The notes under the pieces were generated by a model. The model saw nothing but the letters and a program-made list of their open reading frames with translations. It had not been told where the DNA came from and made no database searches. A DNA stretch of 33,366 bases from contig VBWC01000019.1 of assembly GCA_006218035.1 (NCBI GenBank), positions 1 through 33,366 of the forward strand. Reading direction: 5' to 3'. Position 1 is the first letter of the stretch. Each line of letters opens with the position of its first letter. The DNA comes from Gammaproteobacteria bacterium. GTDB taxonomy: Bacteria; Pseudomonadota; Gammaproteobacteria; VBWC01. A program made the translations under genes and the position numbers. Positions 16,619 through 23,933 of this stretch are shown in pieces.

Positions 16619-17335
16619 ATGTCTATCCCACGCCTGGAACAAAATAGTCTACTCGCCGTCCTGCCCGATGCCGTACGTGAGCGGTTGTTTCCCAATCTGG
16701 AATCCGTACAGATGCCGCTTGGCGAAGTCCTTTACGAATCCGGCAGCGAATTGCCCTACGTCTATTTCCCCACGACCTCTATCGTGTCGCTGCTTTACGT
16801 CATGGAGGATGGCGCGTCGGCCGAGATTGCGGTGGTGGGCAAGGAAGGCATACTCGGGGTTTCCCTGTTCATGGGCGGCGAAAGCACACCCAGTCGGGCC
16901 ATAGTGCAGAGTGCGGGCCACGGCTTCCGCCTTAAGGGGAAGATTCTGAAGGAGGAATTCAATCGGGCCGGGCCGCTGATGCACCTGTTGCTGCGTTACA
17001 CCCAGGCATTGATTACGCAGATGGCCCAGACGGCGGTCTGCAATCGGCATCATTCCGTAAACCAACAACTGTGTCGCTGGCTGTTGCTGAGTCTGGACCG
17101 GCTGCCGTCGAACGAGCTGGTCATGACCCAGGAGTTAATCGCCAATATGCTCGGCGTGCGCCGCGAGGGCGTCACAGACGCCGCCGGTAAATTGCAGGAG
17201 GCCGGGTTGATTCACTACAGTCGCGGACACATTACCGTCGTGGATCGGCCGGGCCTGGAGGCGGAGAGCTGCGAGTGCTATCAAGTCGTCAAAAAAGAGT
17301 TCGATCGCCTGCTGCCCGACATCATCGCCGTGTGA
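16619..17335 (+). CDS. Crp/Fnr-family transcriptional regulator, copy 1
   Basis: 238 residues from the ATG at 16619, preceded by GGGAGG; in-frame codons further upstream would run through the G10 tract and are unlikely to be used. An N-terminal cyclic-nucleotide-binding-type beta barrel (about 10-120, VLYESGSELPYVYFPTTSIVSL, GKEGILGVSLFMGG) lacks the canonical cAMP phosphate-binding RxS cassette. A long dimer helix and a winged helix follow, with VMTQELIANMLGVRREGVTDAAGKL as the helix-turn-helix. Aligned to E. coli CRP, the DNA-contacting Arg180 and Glu181 are kept (RREG) while Arg185 becomes Asp. The tail has CECY. It is closely similar to the regulator at 32585-33313 and less so to the next gene. 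The ligand is unknown. Confidence 0.93.
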   Translation: MSIPRLEQNSLLAVLPDAVRERLFPNLESVQMPLGEVLYESGSELPYVYFPTTSIVSLLYVMEDGASAEIAVVGKEGILGVSLFMGGESTPSRAIVQSAGHGFRLKGKILKEEFNRAGPLMHLLLRYTQALITQMAQTAVCNRHHSVNQQLCRWLLLSLDRLPSNELVMTQELIANMLGVRREGVTDAAGKLQEAGLIHYSRGHITVVDRPGLEAESCECYQVVKKEFDRLLPDIIAV

Positions 17336-17779
17336 ATCCTGGCCAGGCTTTACGCCGTCACGACCAGACCGCCTGCCGCGCAATATCCATGCGCTAAGTT
17401 GGACAGCGCACAGACGTTACCGACATCTCAGCCTACTCTGATATCCGGCACACGACCGAACGGTCGTGTTACTTTGTGACCTGTGTAGTTTTTCTTGCGA
17501 GCAGATGAGCATCTGAGGGTCATCTGTCCGGAATCTGTGCGGACGCCCCACGCGTTACGGCGCGTCGGGCGTCGATGCCGGGTTTCCGGGCACAGGTGCA
17601 TATGGGCCGGGAAGCGGCATGACAGCGGCTTCCTCACATGGATTGCCTGCCTTACCACACTGTGGTTGACCGGGTCAGACAGTTATGAATCCCGCAAACA
17701 CCATCCGACATCAGGTTCTCATCGTGCACTTTCCGCGTGCCGCCTGTTGATTTTAACAACCGATCATCCGGAGATTTTG
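17336..17779. other. Gap between the two Crp/Fnr-type genes
   Basis: About 440 bp with no supported gene. It contains the palindrome at 17450-17469 and a single half-site-like TGTGCGG at 17536-17542. In-frame extension of the downstream gene is possible back to 17495 but lacks family resemblance. Confidence 0.45.
17450..17469. promoter_or_regulatory. Perfect palindrome, possible operator
   Basis: ACACGACCG-AA-CGGTCGTGT is a perfect 9-bp inverted repeat with a 2-bp centre, of the ACCG-NN-CGGT kind often bound by TetR-type dimers. No TetR gene is in the window. No T run follows, so a terminator role is less likely. Confidence 0.4.
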
Positions 17780-18490
17780 ATGTCCCCCACCAAGCGCAGT
17801 GTCCCCCATACGAATCGTCTGCTTGCAGCTCTGCCCCGCAAGGACCAGCAACACTTTCTCGCAGGCTGCGAACAGGTCGAGCTCGTTTTCGCCGACATTC
17901 TCTGCGAACCTGGCGAACCTTTTCGTCACGTTTACTTTCCCACCGACAGTTATATTTCTCTGGTGAGCACGGTCGATAGCGACGCGAGGCTGGAGGTGGC
18001 ACTGGTCGGCACTGAAGGCATGCACGGGATCGCCCTCGTACTCGGGGTAGATATTGCACCGCTGCACGCGCTGGTGCAGGGAGCGGGTTCAGCGTTACGC
18101 ATGAAAGCCGCAACGTTTCGCAGCGAACTCCGGCATAGCCCGGCACTGCGACATGGCCTGAGTCGCTACCTCTATGTTCGCATGATTCAGCTCGCACAGA
18201 CAGCTGCGTGCACCCGTTTTCATTTGGTGGAGGCGCGCCTCGCCCGCTGGCTGCTGATGACGCAAGACCGGGCGTACTCGGAGGAGCTGCACATTACTCA
18301 CAAATTCCTGGGCTACATGCTAGGCGTGCGTCGGGTCGGTATCACCAAAGCCGCGGGCTCACTGCAAAAGCGCAAGCTGATCAACTATAGCCGCGGCATT
18401 ATCACGGTACTCAACCGCCGCGGGCTGGAAGCGGCTTCTTGCGGGTGTTATCGGGCCGACAAGGCAACGTATGAACGCATCATGAGCTAG
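17780..18490 (+). CDS. Crp/Fnr-family transcriptional regulator, copy 2 (divergent)
   Basis: 236 residues from the ATG at 17780 with GGAG 6 nt upstream. It has the same architecture as its neighbour: a sensory beta barrel (CEPGEPFRHVYFPTDSYISLV, GTEGMHGIALVLG), a dimer helix (YVRMIQLAQTAACTRFHLVEARLARWLL) and a winged helix with ITHKFLGYMLGVRRVGITKAAGSL. Recognition-helix Arg180 is kept, Glu181 is replaced by Val and Arg185 by Lys, so its DNA preference may differ from the other two paralogues. The C-terminal CGCY parallels CECY in the others. No cAMP-binding cassette is seen. It probably has its own transcript, since 444 bp separate it from the upstream gene. Confidence 0.92.
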   Translation: MSPTKRSVPHTNRLLAALPRKDQQHFLAGCEQVELVFADILCEPGEPFRHVYFPTDSYISLVSTVDSDARLEVALVGTEGMHGIALVLGVDIAPLHALVQGAGSALRMKAATFRSELRHSPALRHGLSRYLYVRMIQLAQTAACTRFHLVEARLARWLLMTQDRAYSEELHITHKFLGYMLGVRRVGITKAAGSLQKRKLINYSRGIITVLNRRGLEAASCGCYRADKATYERIMS

Positions 18491-18817
18491 TGCCTGTCGG
18501 ACATAATAGATCGCGCGAATCCATAATAGATGGAACCTCGATACGGACGAGCGAACTGGTTCATGCCGAAGGCGTCTTGGTCGAATCCCCACGGGCTGCG
18601 GGTAACATGGCCACAAGAGGTAGACGGGGTCACACCGTAATCGTTGCTACCGCAGGTCTGCCGGTCACATCTGTTGTGCAGGAGGATGAAGTATGGAATC
18701 TTGAGGGCGGTAGATAAAGTACGTTTGACTTCCCTGGACTTGCCACAGTCTGACGTCTGCAAGACCGGGGGAAATCCAGGTTAAGTTTTCTAACATTACG
18801 CCTGACAGTGCATATTC
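18491..18817. other. Convergent intergenic region
   Basis: The genes on both sides end here. I see no gene, strong terminator or repeat. A 75-codon open frame on the plus strand starts directly after the upstream stop but has no ribosome site or recognisable motif. Confidence 0.4.
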
Positions 18818-19366
18818 TTACTTCTGTATCTTCGTAATCTTGGAACCCTCAAGGGACAGGTCGCCTATCAGGCCCTTCTCTCCGAAAACGAAGCCGATAA
18901 TAGGTTGCTGCAGTGTTTTGGTGTCGTATTGACCGCCAGCACCCACGGACACGACGGCAACACCCGCGTCGACGCCAATCTTCCAGCCGTCGCTATTCTT
19001 GAACTTGTCGAGCGCTTCCTCGGTCATGAACATGACGATCTCGCTACGACTCGCAATACCAAGTGTGAGTCCGATCGACGCAGACCCGATATTGTAGTAG
19101 TCGACAGTCGCGCCCTTGACTTGCAGGACACCCTCGCCATATTCGCCGGCAACACCCACGCCGCCCTTAGTGATACTCGGGAAGACGAGCATGCCCGCTG
19201 CCTTGGCAGCGAGATCCTTGTGCTTGGCATTCAGTGCATAGAACTGGATCAACGCCTTGCTTACGCTCGCGTCGATATCGCCCTTGCTGCCGGCAACGGC
19301 CGTGGTGATAACGAAAAGACTCAGCATCGCAACGCCGATAATGGCCAACGGATTTTTCCACTTCAT
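18818..19366 (-). CDS. SYLF/Ysc84-domain exported protein
   Basis: 182 residues. The ATG at 19366 has GGAGAG about 8 nt upstream. The signal peptide is MKWKNPLAIIGVAMLSLFVITTAVAG, cleaved after about residue 25. The rest is a SYLF (Ysc84-like) domain: GMLVFPSITKGGVGVAGEYGEG, IGSASIGLTLGIASRSEIVMFMTEEALDKF, DAGVAVVSVGAGG, PIIGFVFGEKGLIGDLSLEGSKITKI. SYLF domains bind lipids; bacterial members are exported and often annotated as stress-related. It is monocistronic and has the TGTG-N8-CACA dyad 137 bp upstream. Confidence 0.93.
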   Translation of the reverse strand: MKWKNPLAIIGVAMLSLFVITTAVAGSKGDIDASVSKALIQFYALNAKHKDLAAKAAGMLVFPSITKGGVGVAGEYGEGVLQVKGATVDYYNIGSASIGLTLGIASRSEIVMFMTEEALDKFKNSDGWKIGVDAGVAVVSVGAGGQYDTKTLQQPIIGFVFGEKGLIGDLSLEGSKITKIQK

Positions 19367-19503
19367 GTTGAACTCTCCATAAGATATCTTGCCAAGCATC
19401 GTCAGACTCTGACGCGTATTACTAACATCGCGTTCGAATCTCCCCTGGCACCCCGAAGGGCGACCATAGGCGCAAGATATTGCAGCTAATCGCCCGCCAG
19501 GTC

Positions 19504-19519
19504 TGTACGGTATCGCACA
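19504..19519. promoter_or_regulatory. TGTG-N8-CACA dyad, site 3
   Basis: TGTACGGTATCGCACA, the same 16 bases as at 13908-13923. It lies 137 bp upstream of the minus-strand SYLF gene and downstream of the DUF2934 remnant, so SYLF is the likely target. Confidence 0.6.
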
Positions 19520-19621
19520 TATTGTTCTTTCTAAATAATCGCCATCGACGCGCTGGTGTGTTGTTGCGACAGGAGAATTGCCGGTCGAACCGCGAACAGC
19601 CGGCGTTTCGCGCGAGATTTT

Positions 19622-19839
19622 TCATAACGCAAACGCGGTCTGCACCTGCCTCCAGTCACTGATCGGGTCGCCACCCTCGAAATGGCAGCGCTCCGCCATG
19701 TAATAGGCAACCTCTGCAATCATATGTTCGCGTTGTTCCCGAGCAGCCGCCGCCGATGCCTGCAGCTGCGCCCCGGACTCTGAACGCTGGTCGGCCCCAT
19801 GCGGACGAATATGCGATTCGTATTTCGGCTGAGCCGCAT
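19622..19839 (-). pseudogene. DUF2934-domain small protein, frameshifted near the start
   Basis: Read on the minus strand one frame gives EQREHMIAEVAYYMAERCHF, then EGGDPISDWRQVQ and a stop. That is a DUF2934 motif (IAExAYxxAExRGF..G...DW). A good ribosome site (AGGAGG) and an ATG at 19839 lie upstream, but in a different frame. The span from ATG to stop is 218 nt, one short of a multiple of three. A one-base deletion soon after the start codon explains this; the intended product would be about 72 residues. It could be a sequencing error, in which case the gene is intact. DUF2934 genes commonly accompany general-stress and carbohydrate genes. Confidence 0.6.
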
Positions 19840-20177
19840 AGTTACCCTCCTGTCAACAATGCTGAAGAAATTGCGAGCGCGTTGTCGCGGCGGCGCAACG
19901 TCCTGCACCGTCTCGCCTACCACATTGGCTTACCGGCGCGACGATTGACCTGACTTTACTTCGTGCTTCCCTGTACTTCGGCGGCTAAGGCGTTCCGCGC
20001 GCCTCGGCTCGTCGAGCACATAATATCGCGTCAAATGGTTGGTCAGGTCTATGCTCCATCGAACATGGTCAGCGGTTTTCCTTGCCGCGTTTTGCCCAGG
20101 CTTCGAGCGCTTCGCGCACCTGCATCAGCCGCCTTTCGATCCGCGCGCGATGATGCGCCGGGCTATCGCCATTCCGG
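19840..20177. other. Gap with an orphan reading-frame tail
   Basis: On the minus strand 20069-20212 is open without a start codon and ends in RIERRLMQVREALEAWAKRGK, a helical sequence that looks like the C-terminus of some protein. It overlaps the end of the large lipoprotein gene in another frame. No family is recognised and it may be chance. Nothing else is visible. Confidence 0.3.
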
Positions 20178-23168
20178 TTAACGCGATATCGTGTAAACTG
20201 CCGCGGCAGCGCCTACGGCGACGGCGTTTTTCCTGGGCGACATCTCGAACATACGCTCGATGCCGGCGTCGTGCACCGCGGTGATGACGAGCTTGGGCTT
20301 TACGCTCCAGGTAATGGTCTTGTCGAGCTTATGCGGCTCGTAGCTGCTGAACGTGCCGGGGTCCGCGACATCGGTATCGTTATACAGCGTCAGCACCGGA
20401 GCGGTTACCCGTTTTCTGACGAGTATCGTATGTCCGGCCGGTATCCAAAACCAGCCCTGGAACGAATCGATCGGCGTTCCCTGCGGGTTGTTGTTGTTCG
20501 TGACGCTCTTGTTTATCACGACGTAGTCCGTCGTTCCAAAGCCGGATATTTCGTGAAGCTCGGCAGAGGTATTTTTCGGTCCGTCGACGGATTCGTGGCG
20601 AATGATCCCGCGTTGCTGAAAGTTACGCAGGTCAGCGCAGTCCACGTTCGGACTGCCGCGTTGTTTAACCCTCCAGTCCCGTACCAGCGCGGGCCGGTCG
20701 TTCGTGACCAGATAGTCCCGCTTGTACTTAAGTTCATAGAACAGGCCGTCCCGTATCACCGAGTCATGTTGACTGTCGAAGTCGGCTACGTCTGCCCAGT
20801 CTCCGTCGGGCTCGGAAGCCGGCACCGCGTCCGACGACACGGCGAACGGATCGCCCGGCTGGCCTTCCGGGGGTGTCCGCGTTTCCCATGCGTTACCGTT
20901 ATAGTTTCTTACTTCGCCGATCACTTCCCAGTCGCCCGGGCTCGGACAGGAAAAGTTGTCGGCTTGGGCAAGGCCCGGTTCCACATTATTGATGGGGCGG
21001 ACACGCCACTCGACGCTGGTGACCGGTCTGACGGAATGTTCGCGCACCATCGTCTCCACGAGTTGATCGGCCTGGTGGCTACTGTCGTCATTGAAGGTGA
21101 CGTAGTACGCCTTGCCGGTGTTGTTCGTGAAGGTGTAGGTGTTGGCGTCAAACGTGACGCCGCTGATATTACCGCGATTGGCGAAGCTGTAGCCGTCGAA
21201 AAATGTCTGGCCGGTATTCGCCATGGAATCGATCGCGATGTCGGGCACCCGGATGTCCGCCCGGAACGTGAATAGCTTTTCCGTGGTGTTACCGGCCAGG
21301 TCCGTGACCTTGACGCGCAGTGTATGGCGGTCAGCAGGGATGGTTTGATGCCAGGTCGCCGCCAGCATCTCCGTCGCGACCGGCACCAGATAGCCATTTT
21401 CTCCTTCGGCAGTGTTGAGCCGACGCCACGGAGTTACCACCTTTTCATTTCGCTCGTACTGCATCGTTACAGTGACGCCGGCGCCACTGGCGGCGGGATC
21501 GGTCACGCGGAATCCAAAAAACGGAATATGGTTATTCTCCAGGTCCCGTCGCGTTATCGGTATCCCGCCCAGATCCAGCCTGTCGCTAGTCAGATACAAC
21601 GGACGATCGTCGTTTCGATCGCCGAGACGTATCTCCTCAAATGCGTCGTCACCGGTAACGAAACGCGCGCTACCGTGCCGACCAGCGGTATCGATGACGG
21701 GCCCGTCGACGTCGAGACGGACACTGGCCGCCGCCTCGTTGGCGTTACCGGCATGGTCCGTGATCACCACCGTCAGCGGGTTGATTCCCGCCTGCAGGAC
21801 CACGGCAACCAGCCAGGTACCATCGACGGCCACGCTTGCCGCGACACCGTTAACCAAAATAGACGATATGCCGGCACCGTTGTCCGTAGAGCTGCCGCTC
21901 ATCAGATAGTTCGGATTGTTGGTGACGAGCGACGACGTCACATTGACAAACGGCCGGGTGTTATCGATGTTTATTAAAAACTCGCGATGCGTCTCGTTAT
22001 CCAGCCCGTCGGTCGCGGTGACTCCTACACGGTGTGCGCCGTCGGCGTCATTGCGCGAATCCACGGCGATCGACGGCCGGGAAAGATCCTGGGCGCTGCC
22101 GATTGCCGTGCCGTCCAGCGTGAAAGTCACGGCCACGACGGCCCCCTGCACGATCACCTCGTAGGTAAATACACCGCTGTAATACAGACCTTCCGGATCG
22201 ATACTATTCACTACCGGAGGCCGGGCGGCGCCCGGATCGGACGGTTCGTTGCCGAATACGCCGCTGTCCGCCTTCGCCAGGAGAACGGCCCGATCGCGCA
22301 GATCGGCGACGCTCAGACCGGTGCGGTTTTCAGCCGAGATCGCCATTGACATCATGTGCTGCGCAAACGAAACGCGATACACGTCGGCATCGAGGGGTAC
22401 CGTGCCGATGGCAAGGTTTATCGGCTGACCGTCCCCGCCCGTGCCACGTCCGTCCAGCGCACCGTCGCTGCGAATATCCCGATACATCAGCTGCGCGAGC
22501 GACATTGATGTGTACGTGGTATGCGGATCAACGTTATTCGTCTCGCCCGCGAGCCGCGTCCAGCTTGAAATACCTGCCAGCAGGAATCCGTAAAAATATT
22601 CGTCGGTCAGCGCATTAGTGAGATTGCGCGGATCGGTGATCACGCGGGGAGTTGTATCGCGCACGTTGACGCCGAACGCCTGTGAGACATCGGCGACTGC
22701 GCTTGCTATCGCCGCACCGACGCCGGCCCCCGTGGAAATCCGGTATGCCGCCAGACCGGCGGCAAGATTGGTCAGCGGCGTCACAGTCACCGTGAGCGGC
22801 TGCCCCGATCGATACAACGACACCGCGCGCAGCAACTGACCGTCCTGCAGCGCGACAGCGGTTCCGGTCGCCTCTTCGCTATAATTCCCGCCCGCCACCT
22901 CGATCAGTAACGGCCCATCCGGCGCGCGAACGTCAATCGCGTAACGTCCTTCACCGTCGGTGGTGCCTCCACCCAGACGCTCGCCCTTGATGCCGTCGTT
23001 GAACACGTAAACATTTACCGTGCCATTGACAATGATGCCGTCGACGGCGCTGCCGCGTATCACTGATGCGGGGCGCTCCGGCGGCAGGTCCACGCTGTTG
23101 TCCAGGCACGCCGTTAACAACGCGCCCGACAGGAGTGCACAGATGAGAGCTCTTCTGTTCATTGGCAT
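20178..23168 (-). CDS. Large Ig-like repeat lipoprotein
   Basis: About 996 residues from the ATG at 23168 (a TTG at 23207 overlaps the upstream stop as TTGA and would add 13 residues). MPMNRRALICALLSGALLTAC is a lipoprotein signal with the anchor Cys at 21. A carboxypeptidase-regulatory-like beta domain follows (SAVDGIIVNGTVNVYVFNDG, GEGRYAIDV), then a helical region (about 110-310) and two or more bacterial Ig-like modules with the phrases DGLDNETHREFLINIDNTRP, VVITDHAGNANEAAASVRLD and VTDLAGNTTEKLFTFRAD. The C-terminal 300 residues are Asn/Asp-rich with no recognised fold. This is typical of an outer-membrane-anchored surface protein or adhesin. It is last in the operon with the barrel protein and the ATPase. 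Confidence 0.85.
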   Translation of the reverse strand: MPMNRRALICALLSGALLTACLDNSVDLPPERPASVIRGSAVDGIIVNGTVNVYVFNDGIKGERLGGGTTDGEGRYAIDVRAPDGPLLIEVAGGNYSEEATGTAVALQDGQLLRAVSLYRSGQPLTVTVTPLTNLAAGLAAYRISTGAGVGAAIASAVADVSQAFGVNVRDTTPRVITDPRNLTNALTDEYFYGFLLAGISSWTRLAGETNNVDPHTTYTSMSLAQLMYRDIRSDGALDGRGTGGDGQPINLAIGTVPLDADVYRVSFAQHMMSMAISAENRTGLSVADLRDRAVLLAKADSGVFGNEPSDPGAARPPVVNSIDPEGLYYSGVFTYEVIVQGAVVAVTFTLDGTAIGSAQDLSRPSIAVDSRNDADGAHRVGVTATDGLDNETHREFLINIDNTRPFVNVTSSLVTNNPNYLMSGSSTDNGAGISSILVNGVAASVAVDGTWLVAVVLQAGINPLTVVITDHAGNANEAAASVRLDVDGPVIDTAGRHGSARFVTGDDAFEEIRLGDRNDDRPLYLTSDRLDLGGIPITRRDLENNHIPFFGFRVTDPAASGAGVTVTMQYERNEKVVTPWRRLNTAEGENGYLVPVATEMLAATWHQTIPADRHTLRVKVTDLAGNTTEKLFTFRADIRVPDIAIDSMANTGQTFFDGYSFANRGNISGVTFDANTYTFTNNTGKAYYVTFNDDSSHQADQLVETMVREHSVRPVTSVEWRVRPINNVEPGLAQADNFSCPSPGDWEVIGEVRNYNGNAWETRTPPEGQPGDPFAVSSDAVPASEPDGDWADVADFDSQHDSVIRDGLFYELKYKRDYLVTNDRPALVRDWRVKQRGSPNVDCADLRNFQQRGIIRHESVDGPKNTSAELHEISGFGTTDYVVINKSVTNNNNPQGTPIDSFQGWFWIPAGHTILVRKRVTAPVLTLYNDTDVADPGTFSSYEPHKLDKTITWSVKPKLVITAVHDAGIERMFEMSPRKNAVAVGAAAAVYTISR

Positions 23169-23203
23169 GCAGTAGCGTTCAGTATCGATAACATAACCGG
23201 TCC

Positions 23204-23875
23204 TCAATATGTGTAAAGCGCGCCCAGAGCCACCGAGAATCCGCCGATTCCGTCCTGGAGCGGAAACATTTGTTCAAGCCTGGCGATAACGTCCCAATGC
23301 CGTGTCAGGTTCCATTCCGTGATCAGGTTTACCAACACTGCGGGCTGGATATCCGTCCGGTCGGCATATCTTCTCGACAGGAATCCCCCCGGATCGACGC
23401 TGTGACGATCGGTGTAGTGCACCTGCGACACGTCCAGTCCGATCCCCAGCCATGGCTGCCAGCCGAAAACGACAGGCACACTTTGCTGAAGCGAGATTCG
23501 CGCACCATATTGCGCAATATTCTGTCCGATGCCGGCCGTCGTCGCCTCCTGTCCGGCCTGCTGATAGTACGCCTCCGCCCAGTAGCGCCGGCCGTCGGAA
23601 AGCCAGTCCGTATACACAATGCCGGACGCCTGTAGCGCATTGTCGTCGGCGGCCGCGCCATATTCCGTAGCGTCGATGGACGGAGCCATCCATCCAAACA
23701 CCAAGCCTGCACGGGCTGTTTGATCCGGCATCCCGATGGCGGCGGCACGGACAGTGCCGCAGAACATCATCAACAGGACGGCGGTAAACAAGGTCCATTG
23801 CACGGTTACCGGACGCCAGCGGAAAAACGACACGGTACGTCTGCCTCGAACACTCCCTGCCACCGCCTTTAACAT
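23204..23875 (-). CDS. Outer-membrane beta-barrel-like protein
   Basis: About 223 residues from the ATG at 23875; a GTG at 23914, 20 bp after the ATPase stop, is an alternative. The signal region WTLFTAVLLMMFCGTVRAAA lies about 25-46 residues in. The mature part has alternating strands rich in aromatics (SGIVYTDWLSDGRRYWAEAYYQ, VFGWQPWLGIGLDVSQVHYT, WNLTRHWDVIARLEQMFP) and ends GFSVALGALYTY, an aromatic C-terminal strand typical of outer-membrane barrels. The pattern suggests a small barrel of 8 or so strands, close to PagL/OmpW-type lengths, but no family is assigned. Its stop overlaps the possible TTG start of the lipoprotein gene, suggesting coupled translation. Confidence 0.75.
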   Translation of the reverse strand: MLKAVAGSVRGRRTVSFFRWRPVTVQWTLFTAVLLMMFCGTVRAAAIGMPDQTARAGLVFGWMAPSIDATEYGAAADDNALQASGIVYTDWLSDGRRYWAEAYYQQAGQEATTAGIGQNIAQYGARISLQQSVPVVFGWQPWLGIGLDVSQVHYTDRHSVDPGGFLSRRYADRTDIQPAVLVNLITEWNLTRHWDVIARLEQMFPLQDGIGGFSVALGALYTY

Positions 23876-23933
23876 TCCCGCAACACCATGTCGATGAACA
23901 GATACAACGCGCACGCGGCCCCCGTCGTTTTAG

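Noticed and set aside
20271-21275. 334-codon plus-strand frame opposite the Ig-like lipoprotein
   Set aside because: A shadow of the lipoprotein gene with no domain resemblance or ribosome site.
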